A DNA stretch of 64,000 nucleotides from F1-80-MAGs062 sp046345315 (GCA_046345315.1 JBKDKA010000166.1:1-64000); one strand, 5' to 3'; shown: positions 29,003 to 37,672, numbered from the stretch's first letter. Notes: a model not told the origin generated them from the letters alone. A program made the numbers and translations.

Positions 29003-30639
29003 TCTGCAGATTTCCATTCCATTGCCATCGTCGTAAAAAGTTCGCCGCGTTCGCGATAATCCTGAAACCATCCGTAGCTCGCGCAGCCCGGAGAAAGCAG
29101 TACGATATCACCCGATCGGCTGGATTCGACCGCCAGCCGAAACGAATGCTGAAAATCTTCACCGCGCAAAACAAGAGGGCTGGTGTTGTCTTCAGACTCC
29201 GCCACTTCCGTTTCAGATTCGGGAGCGATCCAGGGCGCATTGCCAGCCGATACCTCTTGATTCACTGAACCCGAACCCGCAATCAGTGTCTGCAGAGTTT
29301 CGGCTGTTTTCCCCATGAGCACCACCACTGCGACTCGATGGCGGATCTCCGCTGCGAACAGACTCAGATCCTGCCCCTTGTCATAACCTCCCGCCAGAAG
29401 GACCGTTCGGTCGGTAAAGGTTCGAAGTGCCTGGATTGCAGATTCCGGTGTGGTTGCAATGGAGTCATTGTAGAACCTTCGCCCCCGTGCTTCAGTCACG
29501 AGCTGCAGCCGATGAGGCAGCGGAACCCATTTCTGAAGTGCGGACGGAAATCGGTCGGTATCACCACCCGCAAGCCATGCCGCACAGCAGGCTGCTGCTA
29601 CGTTCAGTCGATTGTGCCGCCCCGGCAACTGCGCCGGCTGAGACCAGCGAAGAACATCTTCAACCTCAGATTCTCGGAGTGATGACGCTCTGGTGCTGTG
29701 CCGTCGCTTTTCGGATTCCGGATCACCAGGCATCACACCACTGCGACCAGAAGTCTGCTCGATCGGATGCATCTGCAGTGGAAGGCCTCGAAACGTCATC
29801 TGCCCATCTTCAGCGAAGCATCCGTTCTCCCCGTGATCCACGGTTCCGAATGTGAAACGTCGCGCTCGGACTCGCCATTCGCTCGCGTCGTCGCCTGAAT
29901 CCGGAAGGATCGCGGCATCGTCGCGAATCTGAGCATCCAGGATTCCCTGTTTCGCTCTGTGGTAGGCCTCCGCCGTCCCATGCCAGTCCAGATGGTTTGG
30001 AGCCAGATTCGTGATGACGGCGATCCGCGGACGAAACTTTCGTCGCCGCAGAAACTCCAGCTGAAAGCTGCTGAGCTCCAGCACGACCAGATCAGACACT
30101 GAAATCTTCGACAGGGTGCTCAGCAGGCTGACGCCGATGTTCCCACCAAGATGAACTTGTCGATGTTCGCTCTCCCACGAATGCCGCAGCAGATGGTGGA
30201 TGAGCCCGGTTGTGGTGGATTTCCCGTTACTGCCGGTCACCGCAATCACAGGTGCCGGATTGTGCCGCAGGAAGAGCTCAATCTCCGTGGTCACATCAGC
30301 GCCGGCGTCTTCGGCAATTCGAACGAACGGATCGTCCGGTTTCACCGCCGGATTCACAACCAGCAGGTCGCATTGTTCGAAAACTTCGACAGGATGTTGT
30401 CCAAGTGCCAGACGGTGGATCGGCACATCCCGGAGTTCACCCAGCGAAGGCCGAAGCTGGTCCTCGCGACGCAGATCGGTCACCGTGACTGTCGCGCCGT
30501 GTCGAGCCAGAAATTGAGCAGCCGCGATTCCGCCGCCGAACGTCCCCAGCCCCATCACCGTGGCGCGAATCCCGGAGTAACAGCTGAAGTCCTGCACAGG
30601 AAGATTCCTTCCGGCTGCATTCCGATGTTCTGAATCCAT
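28999..30639 (-). CDS. murD: UDP-N-acetylmuramoylalanine-D-glutamate ligase
   Basis: 546 residues from ATG 30639; a GTG five codons upstream is possible. MurD adds D-Glu to UDP-MurNAc-L-Ala in the cytoplasm using ATP. The N-terminal Rossmann-like domain has ATVMGLGTFGGGIAAAQFL. The ATP loop VIAVTGSNGKSTTTGLI, the ELSSFQLEFL stretch, NLAPNHLDWHGTAEAYHRAK and LAGGYDKGQDLS are all diagnostic. It is about 100 residues longer than E. coli MurD because of two inserts, one near 290-330 (polar, Arg/Ser-rich) and one near 465-490 (acidic). The presence of murD supports peptidoglycan in this planctomycete. The LRR lipoprotein gene overlaps its stop by four bases. Confidence 0.92.
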   Translation of the reverse strand: MDSEHRNAAGRNLPVQDFSCYSGIRATVMGLGTFGGGIAAAQFLARHGATVTVTDLRREDQLRPSLGELRDVPIHRLALGQHPVEVFEQCDLLVVNPAVKPDDPFVRIAEDAGADVTTEIELFLRHNPAPVIAVTGSNGKSTTTGLIHHLLRHSWESEHRQVHLGGNIGVSLLSTLSKISVSDLVVLELSSFQLEFLRRRKFRPRIAVITNLAPNHLDWHGTAEAYHRAKQGILDAQIRDDAAILPDSGDDASEWRVRARRFTFGTVDHGENGCFAEDGQMTFRGLPLQMHPIEQTSGRSGVMPGDPESEKRRHSTRASSLRESEVEDVLRWSQPAQLPGRHNRLNVAAACCAAWLAGGDTDRFPSALQKWVPLPHRLQLVTEARGRRFYNDSIATTPESAIQALRTFTDRTVLLAGGYDKGQDLSLFAAEIRHRVAVVVLMGKTAETLQTLIAGSGSVNQEVSAGNAPWIAPESETEVAESEDNTSPLVLRGEDFQHSFRLAVESSRSGDIVLLSPGCASYGWFQDYRERGELFTTMAMEWKSAE

Positions 30640-30679
30640 ATGTAACGCAATCACCCTAGAAGCATTCGCAAGCGGAACG

Positions 30680-30881
30680 GCGCCAACCGTCCGTTGAGTT
30701 CATGCCACGGACTCACCGGAGGGCTGGCGCCCAGCCGCTTGTGTGCCACTGGCTTTGCCAGTATTTTTGAACCAACAGCACTGGCAGAGCCAGTGGCACA
30801 CATCATTTGATCTTTGACAGAGCGCCAACCGTCCGTTGAGTTCATGCCGCAGACTCCACGGAGGGCTTGCGCCCAGCCGCT
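30680..30881. repeat. Composite repeat: two direct 60-bp copies flanking a hairpin
   Basis: Copies at 30680-30739 and 30822-30881 begin GCGCCAACCGTCCGTTGAGT and end GCGCCCAGCCGCT; they differ at about five positions. Between them lies a 22-bp inverted repeat, listed separately. The stretch 30640-30959 upstream of murD holds essentially only this element. Confidence 0.85.
30741..30801. repeat. 22-bp inverted repeat (GTGTGCCACTGGC type)
   Basis: Arm 30741-30762 (starts GTGTGCCACTGGCTTTGCC) and arm 30780-30801 (ends GAGCCAGTGGCACAC) are reverse complements with a single T/C difference that still pairs as G-U in RNA. The 17-base loop contains a short T-run. I recall this motif as a common dispersed repeat in planctomycete genomes. 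Confidence 0.8.
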
Positions 30882-30959
30882 GATACGATGAACTTCCCAT
30901 CCAAATAACACTTCGCAGCGCTGCCCAGCGGGCCTGAGGGCGACGTTGACTGTAATCCC

Positions 30960-31805
30960 TTGATTACAGATCATCGAAAACCGCTGGAGTTCTGCCAATC
31001 CCGATTTCGACCGGATCGGTTCAGCTCAGAACAGATTCGTTGTACCAATGAATCAATTCCAGCAATTCGAGATTCCCGAACGAGTCTCCGCGTCGTCATA
31101 CTGTCTCGAATCATCCGTCTGATTCTGGGAACACTTACGCTGGGGCATCTTGTGTCCGGTCGCCGCAGATTTGTCATCATCGATGGCTACAATCTCATGT
31201 TTGCCGCCGGCATTCTGCCTCGACACCGAATCACCGGTGATCTGGAACGCTATCGGCGACAGTTTCTGCGTCAGCTGAACCGTCTGCTGGACGAAAAGAC
31301 GGCGAGACAGACGACGGTTGTCTTTGATGCTCAGAATGCACCGTCTGACATCCTGTCTCTGGTCAGCCGAGCCCCCGAGCCCGTTCGCCCGGATGACTTC
31401 GTGCAGATAATCTTTGCATCACCCGGGCAGGATGCCGATTCCTGTATCGAAGATCTTCTTGCAGCACACAGTGCTCCTCGACAGGTCCTGATCGTTTCGA
31501 GCGACCATCGACTGCATCGCAGTGCTTCGCGACGTCGAGCCGCCTGTGTGGACAGTGAGATCTTCTGGGAAGAACTTCAGTCTGAACCTCTGAGCCGTTC
31601 CACAGGAAGTCAAAGTAACGCTGATGACAGACATCACCCAGCGAAACCGAAACCGGAGCTGGTCAGTGATGTCATTCAGGATTTCCAGGATATCGATGTC
31701 TCGGAAATTGCGAAGGAAGTCAGTGAAGAACGAAAACAGCACCGCTCTTCATCGAACCGCCGTTCCACATCGAACCGCCGCTCTCGCCCCAAAGACACGG
31801 AATGA
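30960..31805 (+). CDS. YacP-like NYN-domain protein (putative RNase)
   Basis: Up to 281 residues, but the conserved domain starts only at about residue 69 (FVIIDGYNLMFAAG), and a GTG at 31152 (VSGRRRFVIIDGYN) is a likely true start that gives about 217 residues. NYN domains are PIN-like nucleases. The expected acidic residues are seen in IIDGYN, TTVVFDAQNAPSD, PGQDADSCIEDLLAAH and VLIVSSDHRLHRSA. YacP/Rae1 relatives cleave RNA, in some cases on the ribosome. The C-terminal 60 residues are charged and end in a Ser/Arg-rich tail (SSNRRSTSNRRSRP), suitable for RNA binding. It is convergent with the ketosynthase-like gene. Confidence 0.8.
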   Translation: MITDHRKPLEFCQSRFRPDRFSSEQIRCTNESIPAIRDSRTSLRVVILSRIIRLILGTLTLGHLVSGRRRFVIIDGYNLMFAAGILPRHRITGDLERYRRQFLRQLNRLLDEKTARQTTVVFDAQNAPSDILSLVSRAPEPVRPDDFVQIIFASPGQDADSCIEDLLAAHSAPRQVLIVSSDHRLHRSASRRRAACVDSEIFWEELQSEPLSRSTGSQSNADDRHHPAKPKPELVSDVIQDFQDIDVSEIAKEVSEERKQHRSSSNRRSTSNRRSRPKDTE

Positions 31806-31831
31806 ACTCCGGCTTCAGGGAACATTCAACA

Positions 31832-33139
31832 TCAGTTGCCCTGAATGACTATGGCTGCCGCCTGTCCCATTCGTGTGACACTGGTTTTCAGGAACAGCTT
31901 GTTGTCAGTCTTCAGATGACTGCCGTGAACGACATTCAGCGGTGCAGACGGATCAGGATCGGAGAAGTTGAGCGTTTTCGGAACCACACCGTGCTGAAGA
32001 CCGAGGAGCGATGCTGCGATCTCGCAAAGCCCCGCGCCACTGCCGGAACTTCCCATATAACTCTTGAACGCTGTCACCGGCACACGATCAGCGAACTCGC
32101 CCAGATATCGACGAATTCCGGCCGCTTCCATGGCATCGCGTCCCGGATGTCCTGACGCGCAGCAATTGACGTGGCCAAGCTGTCCTGGCGTAATGCCTGC
32201 ATTCTTACCAGCCATGACTGCCGCCTGAACGACCGCTGTCGCTTCGTCAGCCTTGCCGTCTCGCCCCGCAACAGTACTGGCACCACACCCAAGCACTGTT
32301 CCCAGAATCTTTGCTCCACGCGCCTCGGCATGTTCTCGAGCTTCGAGGATCAGGGCTGCGGAAGCCTCGGCGAGCACTTCGCCGGTCCGGTTGCGATCCA
32401 AAGGACGACAGCGAGTTTCTGCTGGTCCGTCGGCCAGAATATCCCACTTTGCGTACTGGCAGGCCTTGGCAGTCTGAAGACGCGTTCCGGTCACGCCGGT
32501 GACCATGACGTCGGCACGATTGCGTCGAATGATGTTGGCCGCTTCAGCGATCGCCAGACCGCCTGAAGCTTCGTCATGAGTAATCGAGTTGTTGGGTCCG
32601 CGCGCATCCAGCGCGATCCCGATATGACACCCCGGCATATTCGGCAGATAACAGAGCAGCCAGAGAGGCTCCATTCCGCGGAGGCCTTCCTGCCCCCATT
32701 TGTCGAAATCAAACTTCGAAACACCATTCACTTCTGTCTGCGATTTCACAGCGGCACCGGCAAGTACTTCCGGAGGGCTCGACATCAGGTTGGCGCCGAA
32801 TTCGATGCCGATTCGGTCTGCCGGGACTGAACCCGGCTGAAGGCCAGCATCTTCCATTGCCTGAATCGCAGCCGCAACGCCCAGCTGAATGTCACGACAC
32901 ATGACCTTCAGGCTTTTCCGGAGCGACTTCAGGTAGACTTTCTTTGCTGCTTCATCGTTGAAGTCGCTGATCTCCCCGCCGATCGAACCTGGTGTCCCGA
33001 CAAACGGGAGCAGACTCGTTGGTCGGATTCCCGTACGTCCGTCAGAAATCCCGGACCAGAACTGTTCGCGCCCGATTCCGACCGGAGAAAAAATTCCGAT
33101 GCCGGTAATGACGACGTCACGTGGTGAAGATGGGGTCAT
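31832..33139 (-). CDS. Ketosynthase-fold pseudoenzyme (FabF-like, catalytic residues lost)
   Basis: 435 residues from ATG 33139 (MTPSSPRDVVITGIG), with GAAGG shortly upstream; a longer in-frame start at 33208 is possible. The fold is beta-ketoacyl-ACP synthase from end to end (VVITGIGIFSPVGIG, PLDRNRTGEVLAEASAALIL, AFKSYMGSSGSGAG). Aligned by eye to the FabF encoded next door, the nucleophile Cys is Glu190 (ITHDEASGG in place of CTACASG), the first catalytic His is Cys327 and the second is Ser364; the conserved Lys359 remains. It therefore should not condense acyl chains in the usual way. Chain-length-factor subunits of type II PKS are known ketosynthase homologues lacking the Cys and may be analogous. 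It is last in the rpmF-plsX-fabD-acpP-fabF direction and likely partners FabF or binds ACP, which is inference. Confidence 0.85.
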   Translation of the reverse strand: MTPSSPRDVVITGIGIFSPVGIGREQFWSGISDGRTGIRPTSLLPFVGTPGSIGGEISDFNDEAAKKVYLKSLRKSLKVMCRDIQLGVAAAIQAMEDAGLQPGSVPADRIGIEFGANLMSSPPEVLAGAAVKSQTEVNGVSKFDFDKWGQEGLRGMEPLWLLCYLPNMPGCHIGIALDARGPNNSITHDEASGGLAIAEAANIIRRNRADVMVTGVTGTRLQTAKACQYAKWDILADGPAETRCRPLDRNRTGEVLAEASAALILEAREHAEARGAKILGTVLGCGASTVAGRDGKADEATAVVQAAVMAGKNAGITPGQLGHVNCCASGHPGRDAMEAAGIRRYLGEFADRVPVTAFKSYMGSSGSGAGLCEIAASLLGLQHGVVPKTLNFSDPDPSAPLNVVHGSHLKTDNKLFLKTSVTRMGQAAAIVIQGN

Positions 33140-33477
33140 GAACCTTCGCTCAACGGATGAAGTAGAACAATCGGATGAAGCCGGGTCGAAATTCTCGCCC
33201 CCTGACATTCATCCCGGACAGGCACTTTCGTACGCCGACAAACTCGGTGATCCCGAACAGACATTGTGAATGTTCGAAACAACAATGACCACGTCAAGAA
33301 CCCGCATTCAGGTTCAGAATTCGGCTCCGATCACGTCTTTTTCATGGTCGCGGCGTCCGGTGCCGGGGGAAAGATTATAACAGCCCGAACACCTGAATTC
33401 TGCGCGATTCGGGCAAATTACGCGATGTTCACCGACTGAAGCTCGGTATTCCGCATATCCGAATTCGCCGGGATACT
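33140..33477. other. 338-bp gap between fabF and the ketosynthase-like gene
   Basis: The last 69 bases could encode an N-terminal extension of the ketosynthase-like protein. Otherwise I see no gene, hairpin or repeat, and a separate promoter for the downstream gene is possible. Confidence 0.35.
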
Positions 33478-34725
33478 TCAGCGCCAGGCCTTGAATACAA
33501 GACAGGCGTTATGGCCACCGAATCCGAAGCTGTTCTTCATCGCTGTCCGAATTTTCATCTTTCGGGCTTCGTGAGGGACATAATCGAGATCACAAAGCTC
33601 ATCGGGATCATCGAGATTGATGGTCGGTGGTGCAGTCTGAGACAACAGTGACATCACGCAAAATGCCGATTCCACACCGCCGGAAGCGCCAAGCAAATGC
33701 CCCAGCTGACTTTTTGTACTCGAGACCGCCAGGCTGTCTGCATGACTCCCGAAAACATGGCGGATCGCAAGTGATTCCGCACTGTCGCCCAGCGGCGTGC
33801 TTGTGCCGTGTGAATTGATATAGTCGATCTCGTCGGGATTCATCCCGCCATCCTTAAGTGCGGCTCGCATTGCATAAGCCGCGCCTGCACCATTGGGATC
33901 AGGAGCTGTCAGGTGCGTGGCGTCTGCAGACATTCCGTATCCGACAACCTCGGCAAGAATTTCGACGCCGCGTCGCTGAGCGAACTCCAGATCCTCCAGA
34001 ACCAGAATCCCAGCGCCTTCTGAAAGTACGAAGCCATCCCGATCACGATCGAATGGTCGGCTGGCGGCCGCCGGATTCTCGTTCCGCGTCGACAGGGCAT
34101 TCATCCGGGCGAAACCGGCAATCCCCATCGGTGTCAGTGCCGCTTCTGTGCCACCCGTAACCATGACGTCGGCAACACCCATCTGAACGAGCCGGAACGC
34201 ATCACCCACCGCGTTGGTGCCGGAAGCACAGGCCGTGCAGACCGCCGTGTTGGGGCCACGCAGTCCCCAGCGAACAGAGATGTTTCCGCTGGCGGCATTG
34301 ATGATCAGCTTCGGAATCATGAAGGCCGAAATACGATCCGGACCGCGATCAAACAGTTTTGAATGCTGCTCTTCAATCTCATCAAGCCCGCCGATACCGC
34401 TGCCGACAAGAACTCCGTAGCGATACGGATCTCCCTGATTGAAATCGATTCCAGCCTGCCGAATTGCCTCATCAGCAGCAACTAATGCAAACTGGCTGAA
34501 GCGATCGATTCGACGGAGATCCTTGCTGTCCATCGAGATCCACTGAAGCGGATCGAAGTGGCGAATCTCACCACCAAAACGCACCTTGAAGTCTCGACAG
34601 TCGAAGCGTTCAATCGTCGTCACGCCACTCCTGCCGGCGCACACGGAAGCCCAGACGTCATTCAGACCGCATCCCAGCGGCGTGACGACACCGAGTCCGG
34701 TGACAACAACGCGACGGCGCAACAT
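33478..34725 (-). CDS. fabF: 3-oxoacyl-ACP synthase II
   Basis: 415 residues from ATG 34725; a GTG four codons upstream is an alternative. FabF elongates acyl-ACP with malonyl-ACP in fatty acid synthesis. All catalytic residues are present: Cys166 in AVCTACASGTNAVGDA, His in INSHGTSTPLGDSAES, and Lys/His in STKSQLGHLLGASGGVES. The N-terminal RRVVVTGLGVVTPLG and C-terminal NSFGFGGHNACLVFK are typical. It lies between acpP and the catalytically degenerate homologue, all leftward. The 186-base gap from acpP leaves room for its own promoter. Confidence 0.96.
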   Translation of the reverse strand: MLRRRVVVTGLGVVTPLGCGLNDVWASVCAGRSGVTTIERFDCRDFKVRFGGEIRHFDPLQWISMDSKDLRRIDRFSQFALVAADEAIRQAGIDFNQGDPYRYGVLVGSGIGGLDEIEEQHSKLFDRGPDRISAFMIPKLIINAASGNISVRWGLRGPNTAVCTACASGTNAVGDAFRLVQMGVADVMVTGGTEAALTPMGIAGFARMNALSTRNENPAAASRPFDRDRDGFVLSEGAGILVLEDLEFAQRRGVEILAEVVGYGMSADATHLTAPDPNGAGAAYAMRAALKDGGMNPDEIDYINSHGTSTPLGDSAESLAIRHVFGSHADSLAVSSTKSQLGHLLGASGGVESAFCVMSLLSQTAPPTINLDDPDELCDLDYVPHEARKMKIRTAMKNSFGFGGHNACLVFKAWR

Positions 34726-34911
34726 CAGGCGTCTCACGGCATGAAAGAAAAATCGCAGGTGCCTTTGATCAGCAGTCTGCGATTTGAAGTGCGATCAGCA
34801 GTCAGGATCAGACTTGTTCCGCCCGTCGTTCATCAGGCAGCACAGCGACGCCGGAAATCCGACAATCCGAACTCTGCTGACACGCGACAGATCGAATCAG
34901 TCACAGAAGAT

Positions 34912-35142
34912 TCAGGACTTACCTTCGATGTAAGTGATCGCGTTTCCGACCGTCTTGATCTTATCGTAGTCTTCGTCCGGAATCTTCACGTCGAACTCGT
35001 CTTCGAGCGCCATCACCAGTTCGACGATATCCAGCGAATCAGCCTTCAGGTCATCCACGAATGAACTGTTGCAAGTAATTTCTTCTTTCGGAACATCAAG
35101 CTGATCACTGACGATTCCGATCACTTTTTCTTCAATCGACAC
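34912..35142 (-). CDS. acpP: Acyl carrier protein
   Basis: 76 residues from GTG 35142, preferred because AAGGAG lies 7 bases upstream; the frame continues further upstream without a ribosome site and would give an atypical extension. ACP carries growing acyl chains on a phosphopantetheine arm. The attachment site is Ser36 in LKADSLDIVELVMALEDEFD. The protein is small, acidic and all-helical, ending in VGNAITYIEGK, very like E. coli AcpP. It sits between fabD and fabF, the classical order of a fatty acid cluster. Confidence 0.95.
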   Translation of the reverse strand: MSIEEKVIGIVSDQLDVPKEEITCNSSFVDDLKADSLDIVELVMALEDEFDVKIPDEDYDKIKTVGNAITYIEGKS

Positions 35143-35375
35143 AGAGGGACTCCTTAATCCGACGAACCCTGAACCAGGCTGATCCAGCGATCCTGCTGAT
35201 CCTTCGGGCATGACTTTTAAATAAATCTGGTCACAGAATCATCCGCTGCGGCGAAGCCAAACAGCGAACCACAGGGAAGATATATCGGGTTTGCGAATTC
35301 ATGTAAACCCGACGATTCCGGGTGTTCGCAGCAATTTTCAATCTGCGTTCACTGAGAACGCTTCACGACCTTTTC

Positions 35376-36302
35376 TCAGCCCGCGGAATCCTCAAAAGAA
35401 TCGTTCACAGAAACACACGGCGATTTTCGGCTCATGCGTTTCAGAAGCCCCTTCAGAACCTTGCCGGGGCCCACTTCATAGAAGTCGGTGCAGCCGTTCT
35501 CCAGCATAAAATTGACGGAATCCTCCCAGCGAACCGGGTTCAAAACCTGCTGAATCAGGAGCTGACGGATCTCTTCAGGGTCTGAATGAGGACGTGCATC
35601 CACATTTGAGATTACCGGAATCTCCGGAGACCTGATTTCGACGCCCGACAACGCCTCCGCCAATGCCTCATCAGCAGGCCTCATGATGTCGGAATGAAAG
35701 GCCCCCGCAACCGCCAGTGGAATGGCTCGACCACCCGCGGCCTCCGCCAGCTCTGCGGCTCGTTCACAGGCCGCATTCTCACCGCTGACGACAAGGTTGC
35801 CCGGACAGAGATAGTTCGCGATTCTGAGCGATCCGTGAGATGATGCCTCCTGACAGATCTGTTCGACCTGAGGACGCTCCAGCAGAAGAATGCTGACCAT
35901 GCCGGACGGCGTGGCATCCGCCGCAGCCTGCATTGCCTGTCCGCGACGCTGAACAACTCGCAGTCCGTCTTCAAACGACATCGCGCCCGCAAACACAAGA
36001 GCTGTATACTCACCCAGACTCAGACCGGCAGCCATCTCACAGCTGAGCACAATATCGGGCGAGTCAGCTCGAAGTTTCTCCAGTGCGGCCAGACTGGTGA
36101 CAAACAGAGCCGGCTGACTGATCACAGTCGAATCCAGCTCCGACGCAGGCCCTTCAAAACACAGTTTCGCCAGATCGAATCCCAGAATTTCTCCGGCTCG
36201 CCGATAAAGCTCCGCTGCAGCGGGGTACTGCGAGGCAAGCTTTCGCCCCATGCCCACATGCTGAGCTCCCTGACCGGGAAAAAAGATCGCTGTTTTTGAC
36301 AT
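35376..36302 (-). CDS. fabD: Malonyl-CoA:ACP transacylase
   Basis: 308 residues, the family norm. FabD moves malonyl groups from CoA to ACP, supplying FabF. The N-terminal KTAIFFPGQGAQHVGMG is diagnostic. The nucleophile is Ser95 in GLSLGEYTAL, where the common GHSLG has Leu for His; this variant is also seen in cyanobacterial and plastid enzymes, so it is not a defect. The catalytic His203 is in AGAFHSDIM, and the Gln of the oxyanion region is in STVISQPALF. A 233-base gap separates it from acpP, and a repeat lies between it and plsX. Confidence 0.95.
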   Translation of the reverse strand: MSKTAIFFPGQGAQHVGMGRKLASQYPAAAELYRRAGEILGFDLAKLCFEGPASELDSTVISQPALFVTSLAALEKLRADSPDIVLSCEMAAGLSLGEYTALVFAGAMSFEDGLRVVQRRGQAMQAAADATPSGMVSILLLERPQVEQICQEASSHGSLRIANYLCPGNLVVSGENAACERAAELAEAAGGRAIPLAVAGAFHSDIMRPADEALAEALSGVEIRSPEIPVISNVDARPHSDPEEIRQLLIQQVLNPVRWEDSVNFMLENGCTDFYEVGPGKVLKGLLKRMSRKSPCVSVNDSFEDSAG

Positions 36303-36391
36303 GGCATTGACTCACAAAAATCGGTTTCCGAGCACCAGGAATCCGAGGCTTGAAACACGCAGACGGCACTGTGATTCTGAGAGGCTCAGAA

Positions 36392-36467
36392 AAAACCGGG
36401 ACAGCAACCCCTCGAAGTCGTCGTTCTCAATGATTTCAGATTCTCGCCATGAGCCGGTCCCGGTTTT
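36392..36467. repeat. Inverted-repeat element, AAAACCGGGAC family, copy 3
   Basis: Arms AAAACCGGGAC (36392-36402) and GTCCCGGTTTT (36457-36467) are perfect reverse complements. The inner sequence has diverged more than in copies 1 and 2, but the CTGTCCCGGTTTT end is kept in the reverse complement. It interrupts the plsX-fabD spacer. Confidence 0.75.
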
Positions 36468-36482
36468 CCAGGGCGTTCTGAA

Positions 36483-37487
36483 TCAGCTCTGTTCCGATGC
36501 AGCCGCAAGATGCTCGACAATCTGAGCGTTGATGTGGTGTTCTTTCATCTGGGTTGCCATCTTCAGGGCATTGCGAATCGAGTCACCATCGCTTGATCCA
36601 TGACAGATGATGCAGACACCTTCGATCCCCAGCAGAGGAGCACCACCGGATTCCTGATAACGAAACTGCTGTGTGAGCTCCGCCAGAGTTCTTGCTGCCA
36701 GGTCGCGTTCCGTTGTCAGTGTTTTCAGTAGAGCTGTTCCCACCGTTCGCAGGAGGAACTCAGCCATGCCTTCGCTGACTTTCAGAACGACGTTTCCGAC
36801 GAACCCTTCGCAGATCAGAACATCAGTTTCACCGTGGTAGAGCCCTCGGCCTTCGACATTTCCGACGTAAACATGACGAAGCGAAGAATTGCAGAGGAAT
36901 GAGTGCGTCTCCCGATAGAGATCGTTCCCCTTCCCGTCTTCACTGCCAATGTTCATCAGGCCGACACGCGGAGCCGCAATTCCGAGCATTTCCCGCGCGT
37001 AGATGGACCCCATGAGCCCGTACTGATAAAGCTGTTCCGGTCTTGCTGCCGGATTCGCACCGACATCCATGAGCACGCAGGGGCCACGAAGAGTCGGCAG
37101 CGTGACTGCAATCCCGGGACGCTTGACACCCTTCAGAAACAAACGAGTTCGAAGACCGGCAGCGACAACGGCACCGGTGTTCCCGGCACTCACGACAGCG
37201 TCTGCTTCGCCGCCAGCCATGAGCTGCCAGCAACGCGCGATCGAGCAGTTCGGTTTCTCTCGCAGAGCCACCGTCGGCTTCTCATCCATGCCGACAAAGC
37301 CTTCCGATTCCACGATCTGAACAGAACGCGGAACTCCACCAGCCACATCGATCTCCTGTTCGAGAGCCTCACGGTCTCCGACGAGCAGAATTTCAAGGTC
37401 TGGAATTTGCGCAACGGCTTCTTTAGCGCCAATAATATTTGGCGCAGGGGCGAAATCGCCGCCCATCGCGTCCAGTGCGATTCGCAT
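36483..37487 (-). CDS. plsX: Phosphate acyltransferase PlsX
   Basis: 334 residues, the normal length. PlsX converts acyl-ACP to acyl-phosphate, the donor for PlsY in phospholipid synthesis. The signature MRIALDAMGGDFAPAPNI opens the protein. AVVSAGNTGAVVAAGL, VLMDVGANPAARPEQLYQYG and LMNIGSEDGKGNDL are all conserved, as is VLICEGFVGNVVLKVSEG. It begins 5 bases after the rpmF stop, so the two are co-transcribed, the widespread rpmF-plsX arrangement. It acts at the inner face of the cytoplasmic membrane. Confidence 0.96.
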   Translation of the reverse strand: MRIALDAMGGDFAPAPNIIGAKEAVAQIPDLEILLVGDREALEQEIDVAGGVPRSVQIVESEGFVGMDEKPTVALREKPNCSIARCWQLMAGGEADAVVSAGNTGAVVAAGLRTRLFLKGVKRPGIAVTLPTLRGPCVLMDVGANPAARPEQLYQYGLMGSIYAREMLGIAAPRVGLMNIGSEDGKGNDLYRETHSFLCNSSLRHVYVGNVEGRGLYHGETDVLICEGFVGNVVLKVSEGMAEFLLRTVGTALLKTLTTERDLAARTLAELTQQFRYQESGGAPLLGIEGVCIICHGSSDGDSIRNALKMATQMKEHHINAQIVEHLAAASEQS

Positions 37488-37492
37488 CGGAC

Positions 37493-37672
37493 TTATTCCT
37501 CAGGAGCGACCAGAACGCGTCCTTGGTAATAGCCACAATTCGGGCAGACGACGTGAGTCGGTGCTGACGTGCCGCACTGCGGGCACTTTGCCAGCTGCCG
37601 TGGCTTCACGGCATTATGACTGTTACGCTTTCGCGAACGAGATTTTGACTGCCTGCGCTTGGGAACGGCCAT
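37493..37672 (-). CDS. rpmF: 50S ribosomal protein L32
   Basis: A 59-residue frame reading MAVPKRRQSKSRSRKRNSHN at its start, then AKCPQCG and VVCPNCGYYQGR. The MAVPKRRxS opening is diagnostic of L32, and the paired CxxC motifs are the zinc-binding form of the protein. It belongs to the large ribosomal subunit. It heads the leftward lipid cluster and ends 5 bases before plsX. The DUF177/YceD gene that often precedes rpmF in other bacteria is not seen directly upstream. Confidence 0.95.
   Translation of the reverse strand: MAVPKRRQSKSRSRKRNSHNAVKPRQLAKCPQCGTSAPTHVVCPNCGYYQGRVLVAPEE

Noticed and set aside
31832..33139. Annotating this gene as a second active FabF
   Set aside because: All three catalytic positions are substituted, so an active elongating enzyme is not supported.
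35376..36302. FabD active-site motif GLSLG instead of GHSLG as a sign of inactivity
   Set aside because: The nucleophile Ser95 and His203 are present, and the Leu variant is known in active cyanobacterial-type enzymes.
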